Of a stretch of 64,000 bases of DNA, positions 16,372 to 23,767 are shown in pieces (the first letter of the stretch is position 1; each line of letters starts with the position of its first letter). Where the stretch lies: NCBI RefSeq assembly GCF_003024195.1, contig NZ_KZ679058.1, forward strand, positions 44,118 to 108,117, given 5' to 3'. Source of the stretch: Streptomyces dioscori (GTDB taxonomy: Bacteria; Actinomycetota; Actinomycetes; Streptomycetales; Streptomycetaceae). Made by a program: the position numbers and the translations under genes. The notes beneath the pieces are model-generated. The model searched no databases. It was not told the origin of the DNA and was given only the letters and a program-made list of their open reading frames with translations.

Positions 16372-17756
16372 CGGCGTGTTCCGGCCGCTGCGCGCTCGGC
16401 CGCCGCGGCCGCCGCCGCGACCCGCTCCACCGACCGGTCCGCCTGGCGGGCGAGACCCACCACCCCGGCCAGCCGGTCCATCGACGCCGGCACCTCCCAG
16501 CCGTCGCGCCGCAGCGCGGCCAGCGCCGTCGCGGGGGCGACCAGCAGGTCCGCGGTGCCGGTCTCCAGCGCCCGGACCAGCACCGCCCAGCCCGCCTCCC
16601 AGCGCTCCCGTTCCGGCCGCGCTCCGACGGCCGCCACCACCGCCTCCAGCGTGGCCTGCCGCAGATCGCCCCGCTCCGGCAGCTCGGCGGCGGCCGGGTC
16701 GGCGAGCAGGGTCTCCGGGTCCGGCAGGTCCATCCGGTCCAGATAGGCGAGGAGTTCGAGTCCGGGTCCGTCGCCGACGGCTCCCCGTACGAGCAGGGCC
16801 AGCACCTCGCGGGAGACCGAGGCCGCCGTGCCGAACGCCAGCAGCGTCAACGCGGCGTCCCAGCTCCGGGGCGAGGGCCACGCACCACCGCGCCGCGTCT
16901 CGGTGCTCGGCAGCCGGTGGACGAGGGTCGGCCTGGCGGTCAGGAAGCCGCACACCACGCGCCGCGAGAAGGCCACCGCCTCCGCCAGCAGATCCGGTGC
17001 CAGACGCGGCAGTTCGGCCCTGGGCCAGACACCGCCGAGACCGCGCACCACCACCTCCTGATCGTGCACCCAGTACAGGTGCACGAACCGGTTGGCCAGC
17101 GGCGGGCTCAGCTCCCATCCGTCCGCCGCGGACGCGCGCGGATTGGCGGCGGCCACGATCCGTACGCCCGCCGGCAGTTGGAGCGCGCCGACCCGCCGCT
17201 CCAGGACGACCCGGAGCAGCGCGGCCTGCACGGCCGGGGTGGCGGTGGAGAGTTCGTCCAGGAAGAGGAGCCCGCGACCGGCCCGTACCAGCTCGACGGC
17301 CCACTGCGGCGGCGCCATCGGCACGCCCTGCACCGCGGGGTCCTCGCCCACGATGGGCAGTCCCGAGAAGTCGGACGGCTCATGGACGCTGGCGATCACG
17401 GTAGTCAGCGGCAGGTCGAGCGAGGCGGCGAGCTGGGTCAGGGCGGCGGTCTTGCCGATACCCGGCTCACCCCAGAGCAGCACGGGCAGGTCCGCCGCCA
17501 CGGCCAGGGTGAGCGCTTCGAGCTGCTCGTCGGGGCGCGGCTCGGTGGTGGTCGACCGCAGGAGGGCCAGCAGGCCGTCGGCGACGGCGAGGTGCGTGTC
17601 CGTATCCGGTACGGGGACGGGCGAGGGTACGGGGACGGGGGTGCCGGCGGCCGGGGCCGGGGTGGGCAGGAGGGTGCTGATGGCGCTGTTGGTCATGGGC
17701 ATCACCTGGAGGGGGTTGAGGGGACGGGAAGGGGGCTTGGGCTGCTCGCCGGTCAC
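16368..17756 (-). CDS. MoxR-type AAA+ ATPase
   Basis: A 462-residue AAA+ chaperone-type ATPase. Walker A is LLWGEPGIGKTAALTQLA near residue 93-110, Walker B GRGLLFLDELSTA near 160, sensor 1 IVAAANPRA near 198, and the VHEPSDFSGLP loop is MoxR-like. The N-terminus (about 25-50) is a Pro-rich repeat. GTG at 17756 overlaps the preceding stop (GTGA); a downstream ATG at 17702 is the alternative. It presumably works with the metallopeptidase-VWA partner encoded directly after it, as MoxR/VWA pairs do. Confidence 0.9.
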   Translation of the reverse strand: MTGEQPKPPSRPLNPLQVMPMTNSAISTLLPTPAPAAGTPVPVPSPVPVPDTDTHLAVADGLLALLRSTTTEPRPDEQLEALTLAVAADLPVLLWGEPGIGKTAALTQLAASLDLPLTTVIASVHEPSDFSGLPIVGEDPAVQGVPMAPPQWAVELVRAGRGLLFLDELSTATPAVQAALLRVVLERRVGALQLPAGVRIVAAANPRASAADGWELSPPLANRFVHLYWVHDQEVVVRGLGGVWPRAELPRLAPDLLAEAVAFSRRVVCGFLTARPTLVHRLPSTETRRGGAWPSPRSWDAALTLLAFGTAASVSREVLALLVRGAVGDGPGLELLAYLDRMDLPDPETLLADPAAAELPERGDLRQATLEAVVAAVGARPERERWEAGWAVLVRALETGTADLLVAPATALAALRRDGWEVPASMDRLAGVVGLARQADRSVERVAAAAAAAERAAAGTRR

Positions 17757-19264
17757 GAGGCCAGACCGGTGCGGGGCCGGGACCGGCCGATGAGCTTGCT
17801 GCGCAGCGGAAGCGGCGTGAAACGGTCGAGCCGGGGGCGGTGACCGGCCTTCACCCGTCCTGCGCCCGAGCCGCCCGAGCCGCCCGAGCCGGCCGGGGCG
17901 TCTGAGCCGCCCGCGCGAGCCGGGCGGTCCTCGTCGCCCGGGGTGTCCGCGCCGCCTGCCGAACCGGCGGCGGGATGCACGGCGACCAGCCCCGAGCGGA
18001 AGAGCCCGTGGTCGAGGTGCCGGGCCGCGGCCTGTTCCAGTTCCTCGCGGAGCGGTCCGTCGCGCAGCACCGCACCGGGACCGAGCAGACCTTCGACGAC
18101 GGCCAGTGCTCCGCCGACGTCACCGTGGCGGAGCCGTTCCCGGACCGCGGGCAGCGCCTCCGGATCGCGGTGCACCGTGTCGATCGCCCGCAGACAGGGC
18201 AGCGCGGGCCCGCCCAGCGCCACGAGCAGTTCCTCGCGCCGCAGTTGGAGAGGATCGTGGTCGACCGCGGTCAGCACGCCGTCCCGCAGCGCGATCCGAT
18301 GGGTCTCGCCACGGCACTCCACGCGATGCGGATCACCGGGTTCGGGAACGGGACCACCCGCCGGCGTCACCCCGTACCCCGCCAGCGCTGTGGCGACGAG
18401 CGGATGCAACCGCTCGGGCGGGATGAGTCCCGTCCGCAGCAGTTCCAGATCCGGCAGGACCCGGGCCGCCGCCTCCGGCAGCACCGGAAGCGCCGCGATC
18501 TCCTGCGGCGGCAGCACACCTTCGGGCAGGGGCTGGAGCGTGGGGACATGACTGTCGTCGGGGGCGACGAGTTCGAGTACGGCCCGTCTGCGGGCGCCGA
18601 GCCGTACGGTGAAGGCCCCGCGCGGAAGCCCCTCGGCCCGCAACAGCAACTCGGCCTCGGCAGCCCAGCGGCGGCTCTCGCAAGGGGAGTCGTGCGGCGG
18701 ATTCTTCTCGGCGCCGCATCGCGCCCGCAGCTCGCCGCTCCGCCCGGCGTCCCAGAGATGCCGGTGCAGATCCAGCCGGAAACGCCGCTCGGGATGTGGA
18801 TGGGGGTGGTGTCCATGGGGGTGGTGTCCGGGGGAGTCGTTCCCCGATCCCTCCCACAGCGCCAGGGACATCCACTGCCCGCCGTCCGCCCAGGCCGGCG
18901 GGGTCCGCACCACCAGGTGCAGAGGCGGGTCGGCGTAACTCCCGTAGCGGGCGAGCGAGATGGTGAGTCCGGGACGGAGTCGTCCGTCCGGGGCGATGCG
19001 GGGCATGTGCCAGCGGAGCAGATCCGGCGCCAGCCGGCGCAGGTCCTCCCGGAGGCGGGTGACGACTTGGGTGCCGTGCCGACGGCGCACGGCGCGCAGA
19101 TCGAGATCGACGTGTACACGGGCGGCGGCGCACGCCCCCGCCCAGTCGCCGACCGCACGTCGCGCGGTCGCGTTCTCGATCATGGACGGTGGCACGGCGT
19201 ACTCACGTACGCGCCGCCACATCAGCAGGTGGGAAGGAATCTCATTCGCGAAGTGAGGTGCCAT
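17753..19264 (-). CDS. Unknown protein, first gene of the MoxR-VWA operon
   Basis: A 503-residue protein I do not recognise. There is no signal peptide or membrane helix. Residues ~1-120 are helical (SHLLMWRRVREYAVPPSMIENA; HVDLDLRAVRRRHG). A His-rich insert, GHHPHGHHPHPHPERRF, lies near 155. Residues ~200-400 are Leu/Pro/Arg-rich with VLPPQEIAALPVLPEAAARV, and the C-terminal 70 residues are Gly/Ser-rich disorder. ATG at 19264 was preferred because AAGGTGAG precedes it by five bases. It is coupled (GTGA) to the MoxR gene, suggesting it is the adaptor or client-recognition subunit. Confidence 0.75.
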   Translation of the reverse strand: MAPHFANEIPSHLLMWRRVREYAVPPSMIENATARRAVGDWAGACAAARVHVDLDLRAVRRRHGTQVVTRLREDLRRLAPDLLRWHMPRIAPDGRLRPGLTISLARYGSYADPPLHLVVRTPPAWADGGQWMSLALWEGSGNDSPGHHPHGHHPHPHPERRFRLDLHRHLWDAGRSGELRARCGAEKNPPHDSPCESRRWAAEAELLLRAEGLPRGAFTVRLGARRRAVLELVAPDDSHVPTLQPLPEGVLPPQEIAALPVLPEAAARVLPDLELLRTGLIPPERLHPLVATALAGYGVTPAGGPVPEPGDPHRVECRGETHRIALRDGVLTAVDHDPLQLRREELLVALGGPALPCLRAIDTVHRDPEALPAVRERLRHGDVGGALAVVEGLLGPGAVLRDGPLREELEQAAARHLDHGLFRSGLVAVHPAAGSAGGADTPGDEDRPARAGGSDAPAGSGGSGGSGAGRVKAGHRPRLDRFTPLPLRSKLIGRSRPRTGLAS

Positions 19265-19286
19265 CAGCACTCACCTTGCGCGAATG
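19243..19286. repeat. Inverted repeat spanning the operon start codon
   Basis: CATTCGCG (19243-19250) and CGCGAATG (19279-19286) flank the ATG at 19264 and its ribosome-binding site, with weak pairing inside. Possible mRNA structure or regulator site. Confidence 0.4.
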
Positions 19287-19380
19287 ATTCCCCCAATCCG
19301 GAAAAGGAGAAGGTGTTCATCGCCCGCATGGTAACCACGTCGATGACGATCTGTCTTCCCTCTTTTTCCGTGCCGGATCC

Positions 19381-19424
19381 CGGACGGGGGCTGCCGGCCG
19401 CGTCGCGGTGGCAGCCCCCGTCCG
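19381..19424. terminator. Strong hairpin terminator after the flavin reductase gene
   Basis: Perfect 15-bp arms, CGGACGGGGGCTGCC / GGCAGCCCCCGTCCG, with a 14-base loop, immediately after the stop codon of the last gene of the six-gene operon. Confidence 0.8.
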
Positions 19425-19426
19425 GG

Positions 19427-20005
19427 TCATGGGCGTCGCGCGTGGGCGAAGCCCCGTCGGTGCCAGAGCAGGCCGCCCGAGTGCGTGGGCTCGCCGCGCA
19501 CAGCGGTCACCCGTCCCACGAGGATCGTGTGGTCGCCTCCTTCCAGGACGTCGTGGCGGACACAGTGGAGGGTCAGTGAGGCGTCCCTGATGACGGGGGC
19601 CCGGTGGGAGTCCGCGGCCAGGGGTACGCCGTCGAAGCGGTGTTCGGCCGGCCGCATGAAGCGTTTGACCAGGTGTTCCTCACCCGGGCCGAGGAGGTGC
19701 ACGGCGAAGTCCTCGGCGCCGGTCAGCGTGTCGTGCGTACGGGAGTTGCGGTCGAGGCAGACGAGGAACAGCGGCGGGGTGAGGGACAGTGAGCTGACGG
19801 CGCTGGCCGTCAGGCCGCGTGGCCTGCCCAGGTCGTCGTAGCAGGTGACGAGCGTGACAGGGGCGGCCAGGGCTGACATCGCGGCGCGGAAGGCCTCGGC
19901 GAGGTCCTGGGGCGGGGTGCCGGACGGACCGCCGGTTGGAGCGCCGGCCGTGCCGGGCGGGGACTGGGATTGGGGCAGTTGGGATTCGAGCAGTGTCGAA
20001 CTCAT
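19427..20005 (-). CDS. Flavin reductase-like protein (FMN-binding split barrel)
   Basis: A 192-residue NAD(P)H:flavin reductase that would supply reduced flavin to a partner monooxygenase. The N-terminal ~35 residues are low-complexity Pro/Gly/Ser. The barrel shows AFRAAMSALAAPVTLVTC, GLTASAVSSLSLTPPLFLVCL (the flavin-binding GxTxSxxxSxSxxPP pattern), FAVHLLGPGEEHL and HTILVGRV. Its ATG overlaps the stop of the amidohydrolase gene (ATGA), making it the last gene of a six-gene operon that also encodes an acyl-CoA-dehydrogenase-fold flavoenzyme, its most likely partner. Confidence 0.9.
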   Translation of the reverse strand: MSSTLLESQLPQSQSPPGTAGAPTGGPSGTPPQDLAEAFRAAMSALAAPVTLVTCYDDLGRPRGLTASAVSSLSLTPPLFLVCLDRNSRTHDTLTGAEDFAVHLLGPGEEHLVKRFMRPAEHRFDGVPLAADSHRAPVIRDASLTLHCVRHDVLEGGDHTILVGRVTAVRGEPTHSGGLLWHRRGFAHARRP

Positions 20006-21489
20006 CGGGCCACCTCCAGAGGCCGGGCCGTGCCCTGCAGCCAGCGGCCCTCGGGGCGGCCGGAGAACCCGTCCCGGATGTCCCAGACGACCTGGCCGCC
20101 CTTCACCGTGCTGGTGAAGCGTCCGGTGAAGGTCCAGCCCTCGTACGCGGACCAGCCGCACAGCGCCTGGACGTCGTGCGCGGAGAACTGCCAGCGGTCG
20201 GACGGGTTCAGCAGGGTCAGGTCCGCGTCCGCACCCACTTCGAGCCGGCCCTTGCCCGCCAGGTCGAAGAGCCGGGCGGGCCCCTCGCCCATGAGCCGGG
20301 CCAGGTGCGAGGCCGCCTCGTCGGGGGCGATGTCACGGGTCCGCAGGCCGGTCCAGACGGCCGTGGCCAGCTCCTGGACGCCGGGCAGGCCGGGCGGCGC
20401 GTCGGCCGGCGGACGGTTCTTCTCCTCCACCGTGTGCGGGGCGTGGTCGCTGCCCAGGGTGGCGACCTCGCCGCGCAGCACGGCCTGCCACAGCCGCTTC
20501 TGGTCACGGCACTCGCGGATGGCGGGGGAGAGCCGGGTCCGCGGACCACGCCGGGTGGTGTCGTCGTGCGTGAACGACAGGTGGTGGCCGGTCACCTCGT
20601 AGGTGAGGGGCAGCCCCTCGGCCGCGGCGGCCGACAGCAGATCGGCCTCCTCCGCCGACGACACATGCAGGATGTGCGTCTTCGTGCCGAACTCGCGCAC
20701 CAGGCGGACGACGTTGGCGACGGCGACGATCCCACCGGACCGCGGCCGGTGCGGCTCGTATCCGCCGTACGAGTCCGGGGCGCCCGAGCTCGCGTCGAGC
20801 AGGTCGAAGACGTGCTGGTCCTCGGCGTGCAGGACGAGCCGGACCCCACCGCGGGCGGCGGCTGCGAAGGCCCGCCGCAGCTGCTCGCCGTCGCGGAACA
20901 CGACCGGGGCCGTGTGATGTCCCGCCATGAACACCTTCGCCGAGCCGGCTATGCGCGGGTCCAAGTCGGCCAGCAGCTCGGGATGGTCGGGGTCGGCGCC
21001 CATGTGGAAGCGGTAGTCGATCCATGAAGTGCCCTGGATCACGGCGGCCTTGGCGAGCATGCTGCTCTCGTCCAGGGACGGCGGACGGGTGTTGGGCATG
21101 TCCATCACGGTCGTCACACCGCCGACGAGGGCCGCCCGGCTGCCGTGCTCCCAGTCCTCCTTGTACTCCAGACCGGGTGTGCGGAAGTGGACGTGGGAGT
21201 CGATCAGGCCCGGCAGCACGTAACGGCCGGCGGCGTCGAGGCGCGGGCCCGGCGGCAGGGGCTCGCCCGGCGTGAGCAGGGCCGCTACCCGGCCGTCCCG
21301 CACGATCACCGTTCCGTCGCGGACGCCGTCCGGGGTGACGAGGCGGCCCCCTTCGACGATCAGCTCGGCGGCAGGACCGGCGGGCGGGCCGGCCGGCGGG
21401 CCTGTGGGAGCGGCGCCGGGAGGACCGGCGGAGAAGGCGGCGGGCAGACCGGCGGAAGGATCGGCCGATCGGGGCTTCAGCGGTTCCAC
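20002..21489 (-). CDS. Dihydroorotase/hydantoinase-like cyclic amidohydrolase
   Basis: A 495-residue amidohydrolase TIM barrel. After a low-complexity Gly/Pro/Ala N-terminus (8-40) the metal ligands are all visible: DSHVHFRTPG, a candidate carbamylated Lys in GSAKVFMA, LHAEDQHVF, HILHVSS and LGSDHAPHT. These enzymes make or open cyclic amides and ureides (dihydropyrimidines, hydantoins, allantoin). It is far from any pyrimidine-biosynthesis gene and lies in an operon with asparagine synthetase and redox enzymes, so a role in building a nitrogen heterocycle of a specialised metabolite is more likely than primary pyrimidine synthesis. Ring size cannot be told. Confidence 0.88.
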   Translation of the reverse strand: MEPLKPRSADPSAGLPAAFSAGPPGAAPTGPPAGPPAGPAAELIVEGGRLVTPDGVRDGTVIVRDGRVAALLTPGEPLPPGPRLDAAGRYVLPGLIDSHVHFRTPGLEYKEDWEHGSRAALVGGVTTVMDMPNTRPPSLDESSMLAKAAVIQGTSWIDYRFHMGADPDHPELLADLDPRIAGSAKVFMAGHHTAPVVFRDGEQLRRAFAAAARGGVRLVLHAEDQHVFDLLDASSGAPDSYGGYEPHRPRSGGIVAVANVVRLVREFGTKTHILHVSSAEEADLLSAAAAEGLPLTYEVTGHHLSFTHDDTTRRGPRTRLSPAIRECRDQKRLWQAVLRGEVATLGSDHAPHTVEEKNRPPADAPPGLPGVQELATAVWTGLRTRDIAPDEAASHLARLMGEGPARLFDLAGKGRLEVGADADLTLLNPSDRWQFSAHDVQALCGWSAYEGWTFTGRFTSTVKGGQVVWDIRDGFSGRPEGRWLQGTARPLEVAR

Positions 21490-22754
21490 GTCAGACTCAC
21501 CAGTTCCTTGCAGAGGTCGTTGGTCGGTCCCATCAGGGCGACGGCACGGGCGTCGCGGCCGTAGCGGTTGATCTCGTTCGAGGCGACATAGCCGGCCGAG
21601 CCCAGCAGCCGCTCGACGGCGTTGATGACGCGCTCGGCCGCCGAGGAGGCGACGAGCTTGGAGTGGAGGGTGGCGATCCCCGGGTCGTCGGCGGTGCGCC
21701 GGCCGGCCCGCTCGACGACCGCGCGGGCGGTCTCGACCTCACCCGCGATGTCCACCAGCCGGTGCCGGACGGCCTGTTGGGCCAGCAGCCCGCGCCGCTC
21801 GGCGTGCCGGTGGGCGAGAGCGAGTGCCGCCTCGGCCAGGCCGACGGACACGGCACCGAGCGTGGCACCGCTGTCCCGGACCCCGGCGATGATCGAGGCG
21901 GCGGCGCCGACCGGGCCGAGCCGGGCGGTGTCGGGTACGTGGCAGTCCTGCACGGAGACGAAACCGGTCGCCGAACCGCGCATGCCGGTCAGCCGCATCG
22001 AGGTGTCGGGTATCAGGCCGGGCGCGTCCGCCGGTATCAGGAAGAAGGTCTGGCCGGCGGAGCCGTAGCCGGTGTCCGGGGCGGCGTCCGGCGCGGGCTC
22101 CTCGGTCTGCGCCAGCACCAGGTAGATGTCGGCGAGCCCGGCACTGGTGGTGAAGGACTTGGCGCCGTCCAGGACCCAGCCTCCGTCGGGCGTGCGGCGG
22201 GCGATCGTGGACAGCTGCTTCTTGTTTGCGCCCGCCCCCGTCTCGCTCCAGGCGGAGGCGGCGAGCCAGTCACCGCGGGCGAGTTGGGGCAGCAGGCGGC
22301 GCCGCAGAGCAGGGCTGCCGTGTTCGAGGATGCGCCTGCTGACCGCGTAGTGCTGGAACAGCATGATCGAGGCGGAGGCGTTGACCTGCGCCACCTGTGC
22401 GACCGCCGAGTTGAGGCCGTGCGCGTCGGCGCCGGTGCCGCCGTACTCGTACGGCAGTGCCAGTCCGAGCAGTCCGGTCTCGCGCAGCAGGGCCAGCGCG
22501 GGCCGGTCGGGTTCGCCGCTCGCGTCGGCGTCGCGGGCGGCGGCGGCGAGGCGTTCACGCATCGACGCGGTCAGGCCGGTGGACGGGCCCGCGGACGGAC
22601 CGGTCGACGGACTGGTGGTCGGTCCGGTGGAGGGACGAGGGGAGGGGCCGGTGGTCGGTCCGGTGGACAGATCGCCGACCGGAGCGGGAAGCGGTACGTC
22701 GGTCCCGGCCAGTGCCCGGGCTTCGGGCACGGTCAGGCTGTCAGCGGAAGCCAT
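21477..22754 (-). CDS. Acyl-CoA-dehydrogenase-fold flavoenzyme, possible monooxygenase
   Basis: A 425-residue ACAD-fold protein. The N-terminal 60 residues are a TGPSTGP-type tandem repeat; the fold starts near 65 (MRERLAAAARDADASG). FAD/FMN contacts include ASAWSETGAGANKK and GAKSFTTSAGLADIYLV. The C-terminal region reads INRYGRDARAVALMGPTND where true acyl-CoA dehydrogenases have an EGTNE-like motif. With a flavin reductase in the same operon, it may instead be a DszC-type reduced-flavin monooxygenase. ATG at 22754 has GAGGAG five bases upstream and overlaps the PrpF gene by 22 bp. Confidence 0.85.
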   Translation of the reverse strand: MASADSLTVPEARALAGTDVPLPAPVGDLSTGPTTGPSPRPSTGPTTSPSTGPSAGPSTGLTASMRERLAAAARDADASGEPDRPALALLRETGLLGLALPYEYGGTGADAHGLNSAVAQVAQVNASASIMLFQHYAVSRRILEHGSPALRRRLLPQLARGDWLAASAWSETGAGANKKQLSTIARRTPDGGWVLDGAKSFTTSAGLADIYLVLAQTEEPAPDAAPDTGYGSAGQTFFLIPADAPGLIPDTSMRLTGMRGSATGFVSVQDCHVPDTARLGPVGAAASIIAGVRDSGATLGAVSVGLAEAALALAHRHAERRGLLAQQAVRHRLVDIAGEVETARAVVERAGRRTADDPGIATLHSKLVASSAAERVINAVERLLGSAGYVASNEINRYGRDARAVALMGPTNDLCKELVSLTWNR

Positions 22755-23767
22755 GACAACTCCTCGGAGGTGGGGGCGGGCAGGAAGAGGCCGGCGTAGT
22801 CGACCTGCTTCTCCGCGACGGAGATCCAGGCGAGCCGGCGGTCGCCGGGGCCGCCCGCGATACGGGCCGAGGCGCGGACCGTGGCGCCCGGGGTGCGCAG
22901 GGAGAGCAGATCGCTGTCCGGCTGCTCCGAGACACCGGACAGCAGGTAGGGGATCGTGCCCTCCACGGCGGCGCCCGCGGCGAGGCAGGTGGCCCCGGTG
23001 AGCGCCACCGTCGGATGCCAGGACGGTACGGAGATGGCGCGGACCGCGAGGGCGCCCGGACCGTCCGGGAGCAGCGCGGCCACCTTGGGGAAGGCGCCGG
23101 TGGTGTCCCAGCCCAGCGTCCGGCAGACCGCGAGGCGCAGCCTGGTCATCCGGTCGAAGAGCACGAGGTCGTCGGCGAAGAGGTCCTCGACCGTGTGGAC
23201 GCCGAGTTCCGCGGCGTGCACGAAGAGATACGGATTGCCCATGGAGACCAGCGAGACCGGAACCGTGCGCCCCTCGAAGGGGATGCCGGTGACGGGCTCA
23301 CCGGTGATCAGGAGGTCGTTCACCGGTCGCGGCGGCGAGCAGAGAAAATGGGCCGTGAAACGGGTGCCCCCGTCGTCGGTCTCCTCCGCCTCGCACACCA
23401 CGTTGTCCCCGTTGTTGAGGACGTTGACCCGGACCCGGCAGCCGGCCACCAGGGGCTGGATCATGCCGGTACGGGCCGCCGCCTCGACCGCCGCCAGGAT
23501 GGAGTGGCCGCAGGAGCCGCGCAGGTCGAAACTGTCGAAACTGTCCGGCATCGACTGGACGAAGCGGTAGTCCAGGTCGAACAGAGGATGCCGGGAGGGC
23601 TGCACGAGGGCGTTCTTCAGGACGTCCGAGGCTCCCTGGTCGGCCAGGGCCGACCGTAACTCGGAGAGCCGGGCGAGGAGTTCGGGTTCCGAGTCGGGCA
23701 GGGTGCGCGCGTCCATCACGGCGGTCGGGCAGGGGGTGCCGTGCGCACGGGCGAGGCTGACGGTCAC
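22733..23767 (-). CDS. PrpF-like (DapF-fold) isomerase
   Basis: A 344-residue protein resembling PrpF, the 2-methylaconitate/oxalomesaconate cis-trans isomerase family with the diaminopimelate-epimerase fold. Recognisable parts are DFDLRGSCGHSILAAVEAAARTG near residue 80 (SCGN-like loop with a Cys), VSMGNPYLFVHAAELG near 175 and WHPTVALTGATCLAAGAAVEGTI near 270 (second Cys loop). It would move a double bond or epimerise an acidic substrate. GTG at 23767 has AGGAGG four bases upstream and overlaps the asparagine-synthetase stop (GTGA). Substrate unknown. Confidence 0.78.
   Translation of the reverse strand: MTVSLARAHGTPCPTAVMDARTLPDSEPELLARLSELRSALADQGASDVLKNALVQPSRHPLFDLDYRFVQSMPDSFDSFDLRGSCGHSILAAVEAAARTGMIQPLVAGCRVRVNVLNNGDNVVCEAEETDDGGTRFTAHFLCSPPRPVNDLLITGEPVTGIPFEGRTVPVSLVSMGNPYLFVHAAELGVHTVEDLFADDLVLFDRMTRLRLAVCRTLGWDTTGAFPKVAALLPDGPGALAVRAISVPSWHPTVALTGATCLAAGAAVEGTIPYLLSGVSEQPDSDLLSLRTPGATVRASARIAGGPGDRRLAWISVAEKQVDYAGLFLPAPTSEELSWLPLTA

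Noticed and set aside
20002..21489. Primary dihydroorotase (pyrC)
   Set aside because: No pyrimidine-biosynthesis neighbours, a low-complexity N-terminus, and an operon with redox and amidotransferase genes point to a pathway-specific amidohydrolase.
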